Assembly (NCBI GenBank): GCA_008080735.1
Contig: SHMW01000009.1
Coordinates: 28,117 to 92,116, forward strand
Source: Promethearchaeota archaeon
GTDB lineage: Archaea; Asgardarchaeota; Lokiarchaeia; Sigyniarchaeales; SOKP01
Direction: 5' to 3'
DNA: 64,000 nucleotides
Shown here: in pieces, positions 17,279 to 25,650 of the stretch
Numbering within the stretch: position 1 is the first letter of the stretch
Layout of the letters: every line of letters begins with the position of its first letter
Program-made: the position numbers and the translations under genes
The notes under the pieces: model-generated
Seen by the model: only the letters and a program-made list of their open reading frames with translations
What the model was told of the DNA's origin: nothing
Databases searched by the model: none

Positions 17279-17488
17279 AAAGATTATCAGAAACTCTACA
17301 TCGAAGAATTAATTAATTCAATGAGGTTGAGGGACGGTCAAGGTTGGGATATAGAAAGTGGAGGCACCGGACTTGGTCTTTATATTGCAAAAATGATTGT
17401 CGAATTACATGGTGGGCAAATATGGGTTAAATCTGAAGGAAGAGATAAGGGTTCAAGATTCTATTTTACACTTCCTATAAAAAGTTAG
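17279..17488 (+). pseudogene. C-terminal fragment of a sensor histidine kinase (HATPase domain)
   Basis: Not in the ORF track. In frame from 17279 to TAG ending 17488 the translation contains [20 protein letters not shown] then [19 protein letters not shown]. This is the G-box and final strands of a histidine-kinase ATPase domain. The ATP-lid is preceded by only about 27 residues before a stop; the N and F boxes, the phospho-acceptor helix and any sensor region are absent. A relic of a two-component kinase. Confidence 0.8.
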
Positions 17489-17628
17489 ATATGATGTTTT
17501 TAATTAATAAAAAATCTCTTGAAAACATATTAGGATTGTTTTAAGTAATACCCATAATGCTGGAACACCACATTTATAAAAATGAACTATCTGAAGAGAG
17601 AGATCACGAGAGAGTTTTTTATTTTGTC

Positions 17629-17793
17629 TCAGAATACTTCTACAGTCATATCTTTTTCTTCTTCCATTATAGAAGACGCTACCTTTTCATCTAGCAAGCT
17701 ATTAATGACTTCGGTAAAGGTTTTTGATACACCTTTGAACTCTCTCAATCTATTGAACGTTTCTTCATCCACATAAATATTTCGTAATGCCAT
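17629..17793 (-). CDS. VapB-type antitoxin-like small protein, orphan
   Basis: Too short for the ORF track; the plus-strand ORF 17582-17776 is its shadow. The minus-strand ATG at 17793 gives a 54-residue protein starting MALRNIYVDEETFNRLREFK and continuing GVSKTFTEVINSLLDEK. This is the ribbon-helix-helix-like pattern of archaeal VapB antitoxins (strand, then Y/F..L...K, then SF.EVI..LL). The tail is acidic (MEEEKDMTVEVF), as expected for the toxin-binding part. No PIN-domain toxin follows; the next bases hold only the kinase relic. It may act in trans or be a leftover of a lost pair. Confidence 0.65.
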   Translation of the reverse strand: MALRNIYVDEETFNRLREFKGVSKTFTEVINSLLDEKVASSIMEEEKDMTVEVF

Positions 17794-17993
17794 TTATAGG
17801 ACACCTATATAGACTATATATACTATATCTTTCTATTGTTGGTATATTTTATATATATTTGGAAGTATTTAAACATTAAGGTTTAAATTCACAAAACCAA
17901 GATAGGATAAATAAAAATATTTAGTAATGTAAAAGGAAATTACCAGAAATAAATAAAAAGAAATGATATAAGAGAAAGTTAAAAAAAGTGGAC

Positions 17994-19979
17994 CTATTTT
18001 GGAACTTCAACGTCCATTTTTTCGCGTTCTTCTAAGAGATCATCGACAACTGAAGGATCTGCCAATGTGGTGACGTTTCCGATATCCGTTCCAGCTGCGA
18101 TTGCTTTCAGCACGCGTCTCATGATTTTCCCACTCCTTGTCTTAGGAAGTGCATCCGCAAATTGAACAACATCTGGTTGGAACACGGGACCGATTTCCTT
18201 TCGAACATGCATCGTAATCTCTTTCCTGAGATCTTCTGTTTTTTCCACACCTTCCATTAAGGTAACATATGCCCAGATTGCGTTTCCCTTTATTTTATGT
18301 GGAAATGGTGCGACAGCAGCTTCAGCAACTTTAGGATGACTTACGATTGCTGACTCCACTTCCATCGTTCCAATTCTATGGCCCGAGACCTTAATAACAT
18401 CGTCTAAACGCCCTAAAATCCAATAATATCCATCTTCATCCCGTCGTGCGCCATCACCAGTGTAGTAATAACCATCATACCTACTTAAGTAAGTGGATTT
18501 GAAACGATCGGTATCTCCCCACACATCTCGAAGCATTCCAGGCCAAGGTTGCGCCATACAGAAGTATCCACCCTCATCCGGTTCCGTCACCTCGTTTCCT
18601 TCCACATCAAAAATTACGGGTTTAATTCCTAAGAAGGGTAAGCAACAGGATCCTGGTTTGGTCGGGGTTGCGGTTGCAATAGGAGTCATAATAAAGCCCC
18701 CAGTCTCAGTTTGCCAATATGTATCGACAATGGGGCAGCGTTCCTTTCCAATAACTCGATGATACCAAGTCCATGCTTCGGGATTTATAGGCTCTCCCAC
18801 AGTTCCCAAGACTCGTAAGGAACTTAAATCGTGTTTATTTACAGGATCTTCACCGAACCGCATTAAAGCCCGAATTGCGGTTGGAGCGGTATAAAATTGG
18901 GTCACTTTATGTCGTTCTACTATATCCCAGAATCTGTCTACGTCAGGATACGTAGGTACGCTCTCAAACATCAAGCTTGTAGCACCATTTGCCAAAGGAC
19001 CATATACAATGTAGCTATGCCCCGTAATCCAGCCTATATCCGCAGTGCAATACCATATATCACCTTCTTTATAGTTGAAGACAATTTTTTGTGTGAATGA
19101 TGTATATAATATATATCCGGCAGTCGTATGTTTTACACCTTTAGGCTTACCAGTAGTTCCGCTCGTATAAAGGATAAAAAGCGTATCTTCAGAATCCATC
19201 TCTTCGCATTTACACTCAGTATCCATACCATTAATGAACTCTCGATACCAAATATCTTTATCTGTGTGTGGAACCTCATTGCCAGTTCGTTCGACCACGA
19301 TTACATGCTCTATAGTCGGTACATCATCAATAATTTGGACGACATCACTCATTTTCGGGTACGTTTTCCCTGCGCGTAAGGTTTGATCGCATGTAAACAA
19401 TAATTTTGAATCAGAATCATCGATTCTGTCCTTCACTGCTTCTTTTGAGAATCCGCCAAAGACTATAGAATGAATCACTCCAATTCTGGAGCACGCAAGC
19501 ATAATAATAGCTAACTCTGGGATCATTGGTAGCCAGATTGTGACTCTGTCTCCTTTTTCGAGTCCGAGATTTTTCATTCCATTCGCAACCTTACAGACTT
19601 CTTCTTTAAGTTGAGTATAGGTGAATTTTCGCACTTCGCCGGGTTCATCAGCCTCCCAAATGATCGCGACTTTATCACCTTTTCCCGCTTCAATATGCCT
19701 ATCTATACAATTATAGCATACATTTAATTTTCCTCCGACAAACCACTTTCCAGGGAAAAGGTCGGTTTTTTCCCACACCTTATCGTATGGTTTAAACCAA
19801 TCAAGTGATTTGGCTTGTTCATCCCAAAATCCTTCCATATCTTCGATGGATTTCTTATAAAGGTCTTTATACTCATCAAAAGACATACCGGTTTTTGCAT
19901 ATTCTGGATTTAATTTAACCGGATCGAAGACTCTCTTCTCGGAAAGGATGCTTTCCATTTTTTCTTCTTTTTCAGACAT
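17994..19979 (-). CDS. acs: Acetyl-CoA synthetase (AMP-forming)
   Basis: 661 residues, the normal length. The adenylate-forming signatures are all present: the ATP loop YTSGTTGKPKGV, the acetate-pocket region (VFGGFSKEAVKDRI, YWQTETGG), the hinge region YYTGDGARRDEDGYYWILGR, VIKVSGHRIGT, and the C-terminal catalytic Lys in LPKTRSGKIMRR. The typical N-terminal ACAS segment with WFVGGKLNVCYNCIDRH is also seen. It converts acetate, ATP and CoA to acetyl-CoA, AMP and PPi in the cytoplasm. The gene is divergent from the CoA-transferase/GNAT gene 286 bases away, suggesting linked acetate metabolism. The conserved Lys near the end is the usual target of acetylation control in this family. Confidence 0.97.
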   Translation of the reverse strand: MSEKEEKMESILSEKRVFDPVKLNPEYAKTGMSFDEYKDLYKKSIEDMEGFWDEQAKSLDWFKPYDKVWEKTDLFPGKWFVGGKLNVCYNCIDRHIEAGKGDKVAIIWEADEPGEVRKFTYTQLKEEVCKVANGMKNLGLEKGDRVTIWLPMIPELAIIMLACSRIGVIHSIVFGGFSKEAVKDRIDDSDSKLLFTCDQTLRAGKTYPKMSDVVQIIDDVPTIEHVIVVERTGNEVPHTDKDIWYREFINGMDTECKCEEMDSEDTLFILYTSGTTGKPKGVKHTTAGYILYTSFTQKIVFNYKEGDIWYCTADIGWITGHSYIVYGPLANGATSLMFESVPTYPDVDRFWDIVERHKVTQFYTAPTAIRALMRFGEDPVNKHDLSSLRVLGTVGEPINPEAWTWYHRVIGKERCPIVDTYWQTETGGFIMTPIATATPTKPGSCCLPFLGIKPVIFDVEGNEVTEPDEGGYFCMAQPWPGMLRDVWGDTDRFKSTYLSRYDGYYYTGDGARRDEDGYYWILGRLDDVIKVSGHRIGTMEVESAIVSHPKVAEAAVAPFPHKIKGNAIWAYVTLMEGVEKTEDLRKEITMHVRKEIGPVFQPDVVQFADALPKTRSGKIMRRVLKAIAAGTDIGNVTTLADPSVVDDLLEEREKMDVEVPK

Positions 19980-20265
19980 TTTCTTTACAACATTATAGTA
20001 AAATTATAATTGGGTTTAATGAAAAACAAAATATTCTGACAAATAATAAATTTGTCAAGGAAAGTTTTTATGAAATCATTAGTTTATATTATAGGATCCG
20101 AACATCATCTTGATAGAATCGTAAATTGGGATTTGATTTCACTTCATAAAAAATTAAGAGTTTAAATTCTCTACAAGAAAACTCTGATTTTAAAGAGGAT
20201 CTCTAGATAAAATATATTAAAGCAACAGAAGATAATATACTCATTAATCATATTAATCATAAACT

Positions 20266-22164
20266 ATGGAAAATATAGAGCATCTAACTTCAAATTGGAG
20301 AGATAAATGGAGAGATAAAGAGATAAGCGTGGAAAATGCTATAAAGAAGATTATACCAGGAAATCGGGTATTTATTGATTCAGGCTGTTCTGAACCCCAA
20401 TCACTCACCAAAGAGTTAATGAGACAATCAGAAAGATTAGTCGATACCGAAATCATCCATTTTCTAACCATTGGTCCCGAAAAATATTTTCCAAAACATA
20501 AACGAGAAGATGCTTTTAGACACAACGCACTCTTTATCGGCGACACACTACGAGAGGAAGTAAATAGTGGACAAGCCGATTATACACCGATACACGTGAG
20601 TGAAATCCCAAAGTTAATTAAATCAGGACGGAGATATATTGATGTGGCTTTAATCCAAGTATCTCCCCCAGATCAATACGGTTTTTGCTCCTTAGGGATA
20701 AATGTAGATATTGCTAAGCCAATTGCCCAAACCGCATATCTTACGATTGCAGAAATAAACCCGCAAATGCCCAGAACATTAGGTAGTAGCTTTATTCATT
20801 TAAAAGAGATAGATAATTTTATCTATCACGACCACCCTTTATTAGAATTTAAATTTGATGAGCCTACTGAAATTGTGGATAAGCTAGGTCAGAATTTATC
20901 CAATTTGGTTCAAAATAAGTCCACTATTCATATAGGATTTGGAGATTTACCCAATAATATTTTGGAATACCTTTCAAATAAGAAAGATTTAGGTATGCAT
21001 TCACATTATATAACCGATGCGATTATTCCATTGATAGAAGACGGTATTTTGACATGTCGCAAGAAAAACTTCCATCCCGAAAAAATCATCACGAGTTTCG
21101 CTTTGGGTTCACAGAAGCTATATGATTTTGTTGATAATAATCCCTATATAGAATTTTATCCATCAGATTATGTGTGTAATCCAAAATATATAAGTAAAAA
21201 CAAAAATATGGTCTCAATTAATTCTGCCCGACAGATCGACTTAACTGGACAAGTAAATGCGGCAACCGAGGGCTATTCATTTTATTCGGGATTCGGAGAG
21301 ACAGTGGATTTTATTCGAGGAGCCGCCTTTTCAAAGGGTGGAAAGCCCATCATCATTATGCCTTCTGTTACAAGAGACGGAAAACATTCGAGAGTTGTTT
21401 CGCATTTAGATGAGGGTGCGGGAATTTTATTATCACGAGGAGATGTGCATTATGTGGTGACAGAATGGGGTGTTGCATATTTACATGGTAAATCAATTCG
21501 AGAACGTGTAATTGAACTAATAAGCATTGCCCACCCTAATTTTAGAGAGCAATTATTAAAAGAGGCAAAGACTCTGAATTATATTTATTCAGATCAAATG
21601 CTCCCTGTAGACACGGAGGGAAATATTGTACGATATCCCAGAGAATATGAAACGATATATAAGACTAAAGAAGGAGAGGAAATCTCAATCCGTCCTTTAA
21701 AAACAACGGACGAGGATTTACTTAAAGATTTATACTATTCTCTTGATGAAAGGGATAGATATTTACGATTTTTCGAAGTTCGAAATGAATTTGCTCATAA
21801 AAAGACTCAAAATGAGGTTAATATCGATTATAATAATGTGTTTTCGATAGGGGCTTTTGTTGGTGAGATAGGGAATGAAAAAATGATTGGGAACGCAACC
21901 TATTATTATAATCCGAATCAAAATTCTGCCGAGTTTAGTTTTGTGGTCCATAAAGATTGGAGAGGAATCGGATTAGGCTCATATCTCTATAACTATATGA
22001 TAATTATTGCGAAAGAGAAAGGAATTCAATCATTCTATGGTAATATCCATATCGAAAATAAAAAGACGGTACATGTTATTAAGAAAGCAGGAAAAGTTAA
22101 GATTACGCCCCCCGAACTTGGTGGTAAGGAATTATTTTATGAAGTCGATTTCGAGGAGGTATAG
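20266..22164 (+). CDS. Acetyl-CoA hydrolase/CoA-transferase fused to a GNAT acetyltransferase domain
   Basis: 632 residues. Residues 1-450 or so are an acetyl-CoA hydrolase/4-hydroxybutyrate CoA-transferase: NRVFIDSGCSEPQSL, VSPPDQYGFCSLGINVD, a HIGFGDLPNNIL glycine loop, the QVNAATEGYSFYSGFGE active-site region, and the C-terminal DVHYVVTEWGVAYLHGKSIR signature. Residues about 465-632 are a GNAT domain (ISIRPLKTTDEDLLKDLYYS; acetyl-CoA loop HKDWRGIGLGSYLYNYM). The fusion occurs in several anaerobes; the GNAT part might acetylate a lysine or sense acetyl-CoA, which is inference. Divergent from acs, so both may act on the acetate/acetyl-CoA pool. Confidence 0.9.
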   Translation: MENIEHLTSNWRDKWRDKEISVENAIKKIIPGNRVFIDSGCSEPQSLTKELMRQSERLVDTEIIHFLTIGPEKYFPKHKREDAFRHNALFIGDTLREEVNSGQADYTPIHVSEIPKLIKSGRRYIDVALIQVSPPDQYGFCSLGINVDIAKPIAQTAYLTIAEINPQMPRTLGSSFIHLKEIDNFIYHDHPLLEFKFDEPTEIVDKLGQNLSNLVQNKSTIHIGFGDLPNNILEYLSNKKDLGMHSHYITDAIIPLIEDGILTCRKKNFHPEKIITSFALGSQKLYDFVDNNPYIEFYPSDYVCNPKYISKNKNMVSINSARQIDLTGQVNAATEGYSFYSGFGETVDFIRGAAFSKGGKPIIIMPSVTRDGKHSRVVSHLDEGAGILLSRGDVHYVVTEWGVAYLHGKSIRERVIELISIAHPNFREQLLKEAKTLNYIYSDQMLPVDTEGNIVRYPREYETIYKTKEGEEISIRPLKTTDEDLLKDLYYSLDERDRYLRFFEVRNEFAHKKTQNEVNIDYNNVFSIGAFVGEIGNEKMIGNATYYYNPNQNSAEFSFVVHKDWRGIGLGSYLYNYMIIIAKEKGIQSFYGNIHIENKKTVHVIKKAGKVKITPPELGGKELFYEVDFEEV

Positions 22165-22283
22165 AAAGATAAGAATTAAAAGGGCCTCAAAAAGACAAAA
22201 TTGACTGTGTCGGTTTTATTAAAGTGAGAATTCGGTTATAGTACCACAGAAGATTATTTCAGCTACGTTTAATTGTTATTATT

Positions 22284-22985
22284 ATGAATTCACAAGAGAA
22301 ACTGAAGAATTTAGAGAGTTGGGATCAAAAGCAAATTTTAAAATATAATGGATATGGGGGGAGATTTTTCACTTATATACTACGAGTTGTTTCTTTTGTG
22401 GGAAGAGAAACTATCTGGTTATTTTTAATTGTGTATTTTTCTTTTATTTGGTTTGATCCGAGATCTTTCTCATATATTGGAATTGGGTATCTATTGGGAA
22501 TTATAATAATTGTTCCAATTAAGCAAATTATAAGGAGAAAAAGACCTTCCAGTGTACTTGAAGATATTGTGCTTTACGAACGTAAATCAACCTCGGGTAG
22601 TTTTCCATCTTGGCATTCTTATAACGCTGCGTCTCAAGCCATTATTATAGGATATATCATATCATCCCCAATTATGTTATTCCTCTTATTAGGAGGCGCG
22701 GGAGTGATAGCATTTTCCCGAGTCCAATTGGGAAGTCATTATCCTTCAGACGCAATAGTAGGATATATAATTGGAATTATCGGTGCAATTATAACGATTC
22801 TTTTTCTTGGCCCTCTCCTATTTAATCTAATACTTCAATTAAATAATCTTAGTACCATCCAGTTCGAGTTTTATACATTTAATTCACTTCTCTATACAAA
22901 TATTCTATATTTGATAATGTGTGTTATGATTTTTGGTAGTATAATCTTATTGTCTAGCCTTCGATATATAAAGGGGCTTTTATAA
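22284..22985 (+). CDS. PAP2-family membrane phosphatase
   Basis: 233 residues, about six membrane helices. The three lipid-phosphatase motifs are present: KQIIRRKRP (C1), GSFPSWHSYNA (C2, with His) and SRVQLGSHYPSDAIVGY (C3, with catalytic His and Asp). Such proteins dephosphorylate phosphatidate or polyprenyl pyrophosphate at the membrane. Here it may recycle the polyprenyl carrier used by STT3 or act on ether-lipid precursors; this is inference, as the gene is not linked to those. It is 119 bases downstream of the CoA-transferase gene and convergent with the Arf-like gene. Confidence 0.88.
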   Translation: MNSQEKLKNLESWDQKQILKYNGYGGRFFTYILRVVSFVGRETIWLFLIVYFSFIWFDPRSFSYIGIGYLLGIIIIVPIKQIIRRKRPSSVLEDIVLYERKSTSGSFPSWHSYNAASQAIIIGYIISSPIMLFLLLGGAGVIAFSRVQLGSHYPSDAIVGYIIGIIGAIITILFLGPLLFNLILQLNNLSTIQFEFYTFNSLLYTNILYLIMCVMIFGSIILLSSLRYIKGLL

Positions 22986-23025
22986 ATAAATTAACCCGAT
23001 TAAAAAATGAAATATGCATGAAAAA

Positions 23026-24216
23026 TTAGCGTTCCAATTGCTTTTTCTTATTAAATAAGTCTTTAAGCTCATTTAGAACTTGACCTCTCACATTTTGTTC
23101 GCTTGTCTCTTTAATCTGATCAGATGTCCTAATCTCGAGAGGGACTCCAGACTGAGCTATATGAAATGCTCCACTTTCAATGGCATTTAAACGAGCATCT
23201 ATCTCATTCAATTGTTCAGATATACTTTCTGAGAGGCGGATAACACCATTCATAACTTCTTCTAAGGTCTGAGCTAAACCTTCCACTTTCCTAACAGTAG
23301 GATCTGTGAGGGAAAAATTCGCATTGAGCACATCTTTCAAGTACTTAGAAAATTCAGGTTCGCGAGCGAATTTTGAATATATAGAGCTTAGATAAGTCTC
23401 ATAATCAAAATCGAAATTGTGCTCTTTAAAAAGGTCTTTTATTTTTTGTTTAAGAAGTTCGACATTTAATTTAATTTTTGGATCGTTTTTTATGTCGGGA
23501 TCGTGTTTATGGATTAAAATCAAAATATAAGGGGCTTCCTCTAATAATTCCAAATAATTTAAAATGTCGTCAAAATAATCGAATGATTCATCAAATCGTT
23601 CTGGATCTTGTACATCTATTACATAAATGAGCAAGTCAGTTTGGAGAAAATATTTTTCTGGATCTTGAAGATATTTATCCCGATAGGATTTCTGACCACC
23701 AAAATCCCAAATGAATAAATCCAAATTTGGTCTGTTAAGAGTTTGACGATTTACTCCTTTAGTGGGTTCTAAATTAGATAATTTTTCAATTCCTTTTTCG
23801 AGCCCAACTTTCGATATTATAGCAGTCTTACCTGCGTTATCTAATCCAATAATTATGATTTTCTGCGTTTCTTTGTCTAAAATTTCTCCTTCTCCTTCAA
23901 TTTCCAATAATAAGGAAGAAAGAGTAATGGCTTTTTGTAGATTCGTTTCAAGATTTTCATACTTTTTTTTATATATCTCAATTTTAATTTCAACATCTTG
24001 AGAGAGATTTTCTTTCTTGGTTTTAGTTTGTTCCTCGATATACGTTTTTAAGGGTTCTTTTTTATCTAATTTACCTAATTCTTCTATATATGAGGCTTTT
24101 AATATTTCTGTAATAATTCTCGCTTCATTTTTTTCTAAAAATTTATAAGCAGAGATGGGAAGCTTCAATATTTCTTCTATTGATTCAAACTCACTATTTT
24201 GGTGCTCCTCACTCAA
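23026..24216 (-). CDS. Arf/Rag-like GTPase flanked by coiled coils
   Basis: 396 residues. A helical, charged N-terminal extension of about 115 residues precedes an Arf-like G domain: G1 IIIIGLDNAGKTAII (124-131), a switch-I Thr in LEPTKGVN, G3 IWDFGGQKSY, and a G4 position reading LIHKHDPDI in place of NKxD. An unusually long C-terminal part (about residues 300-396) has a predicted coiled coil (VMNGVIRLSESISEQLNEID) and a Lys-rich tail. The DFGGQ motif is Arf/Rag/SRbeta-like. There is no N-terminal Gly for myristoylation. This is a eukaryotic-signature-type protein; the partner is unknown. Confidence 0.85.
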   Translation of the reverse strand: MSEEHQNSEFESIEEILKLPISAYKFLEKNEARIITEILKASYIEELGKLDKKEPLKTYIEEQTKTKKENLSQDVEIKIEIYKKKYENLETNLQKAITLSSLLLEIEGEGEILDKETQKIIIIGLDNAGKTAIISKVGLEKGIEKLSNLEPTKGVNRQTLNRPNLDLFIWDFGGQKSYRDKYLQDPEKYFLQTDLLIYVIDVQDPERFDESFDYFDDILNYLELLEEAPYILILIHKHDPDIKNDPKIKLNVELLKQKIKDLFKEHNFDFDYETYLSSIYSKFAREPEFSKYLKDVLNANFSLTDPTVRKVEGLAQTLEEVMNGVIRLSESISEQLNEIDARLNAIESGAFHIAQSGVPLEIRTSDQIKETSEQNVRGQVLNELKDLFNKKKQLER

Positions 24217-24706
24217 AAATCTTTTAAAGACTTCTATGACTGCTGAAGGTTTTGCTTCTGAAGAAATTTCGATTCACGACCTCTTTATTAACTAATTATA
24301 GCAATTAAACCATCTAACCTAAAAAAATTTTAGATTTTTTAGGATAAATCAAGCTTATGACTTTATATAAATTTTTGAATATATAAATTTATTAGAATTC
24401 TGAAAATTGTTGGACTAATACCAGCAAATATTATAATACGATTAAATTTTGGAAATATTAGTAATTTCTTTTTCTCATATTATTAAAAATTTCAATTATG
24501 GTGTAGTAGATCATCTGCTCACTCTATATATTAAATTATTAGAAAGACAAAACAGAATGCTCTAGTTGATTTAAATATTGTATCCGTCTTTTTTGAGAAT
24601 ATGTAAAAAAAATATCGATAGAGAATTACATTTATATATATAACAATATAAATAGTATATATTGTGCGATTTTGATTTCCAATATTGGTCATTATTCTAA
24701 GAAGAC
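24217..24706. other. Intergenic promoter region between Arf-like GTPase and TFB genes
   Basis: About 490 bases, very AT-rich, lying between divergent genes. The tttatatatataaca run at about 24631 is a candidate TATA element for TFB, implying a leader of roughly 45 bases. The ORF at 24531-24713 is low-complexity and not believable. No RNA gene seen. Confidence 0.4.
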
Positions 24707-25621
24707 ATGCCATCTAAAAATGATAACGAGGATTTCTTGGAATTAGATGAAAAAATTCCATGTTGTGATTCTCCCAAAATATCGGAAGAGGATGGATATT
24801 ATGTCTGTTTAAATTGTGGGCTTGTGTTTTCAAGGATATTGGATGACTCTCCTCGTAGAGCATTCACTGCTGAAGAGATAGAAAAGCGGAAAAGTAATGA
24901 AAGAGTATATAGTCCGATTGGTCCTCGAACAATTATACGTGGAAATCGGGATGCTCGAGGCTCCTTATTGAGTCCGAAATTTAAGTCAAAATTCAATAGA
25001 CTAGCCAAAATTCATAGATCTTTGACCACGAGTTTTGAACGAAATTTGTGGATTGCTTTACCTAATTTACAGAGATTACAGAAGAAATTAAGCATCCCGG
25101 ATCAAGTGGCAGAAGATGCCTTACGAATTTATACCCAGACAGTTAAAAAGAAATTGACTATGGGGCGCTCAATTGATACACTATTGTCAGCATCCATTTT
25201 TTGTGCTTTGAGAGTTCATGGAATCCCAAGAACCCTAGAAGAAATTACAAATGCTGCCCAAATTACCAAAAAAAAAGTGATAAAAAGTTATCGCCTTATT
25301 CTGATGGAAATTTTACCAAAACTTAAGCTTAAAGTCCAACATTTTACCTCAGATCGTTATGTTGATAAATTTAATGATGAGCTGAATCTGTCTATGAAAT
25401 GTAGAAATATTGCTGTTAAAATGATAAAAAAAGCCAAGAAAAATGGGTTTAATTCCGCTGGGAAAGACCCTAAGGGGATAGCGGCGGCATCGCTTTATAT
25501 TGCGTCTAAATTGTGTGATGAAAACAAAACTCAAAAAGAAATCTCTGATTTAGCCCAGATCACAGAAGTTACTTTAAGAATGCGAGTTAAGGATCTTAAT
25601 AAATACAATAAAATTGATTGA
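24707..25621 (+). CDS. tfb: Transcription initiation factor TFB
   Basis: 304 residues, normal for archaeal TFB. The N-terminal zinc ribbon is IPCCDSPKISEEDGYYVCLNCGLVF; the first pair is adjacent (CC) rather than the canonical CxxC, so zinc binding may be atypical. A B-reader/linker region with SPIGPRTIIRG follows, then two cyclin-like repeats (about residues 105-200 and 205-300, the second with DPKGIAAASLYIASKLC) and a recognition helix (TQKEISDLAQITEVTLRMRVKDL). It bridges TBP, the BRE and RNA polymerase. Asgard genomes often have several TFBs; this may be a specialised one. Convergent with the giant helical-repeat gene, stops 30 bases apart. Confidence 0.92.
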   Translation: MPSKNDNEDFLELDEKIPCCDSPKISEEDGYYVCLNCGLVFSRILDDSPRRAFTAEEIEKRKSNERVYSPIGPRTIIRGNRDARGSLLSPKFKSKFNRLAKIHRSLTTSFERNLWIALPNLQRLQKKLSIPDQVAEDALRIYTQTVKKKLTMGRSIDTLLSASIFCALRVHGIPRTLEEITNAAQITKKKVIKSYRLILMEILPKLKLKVQHFTSDRYVDKFNDELNLSMKCRNIAVKMIKKAKKNGFNSAGKDPKGIAAASLYIASKLCDENKTQKEISDLAQITEVTLRMRVKDLNKYNKID

Positions 25622-25650
25622 AAGATAGGAAAAGTTTTAAAAATCTTCGA

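Noticed and set aside
17582-17776. Plus-strand ORF of 64 aa
   Set aside because: Ser-rich shadow of the minus-strand VapB-like antitoxin.
24531-24713. Minus-strand ORF of 60 aa upstream of TFB
   Set aside because: Low-complexity hydrophobic translation across an AT-rich promoter region; no ribosome site or family resemblance.
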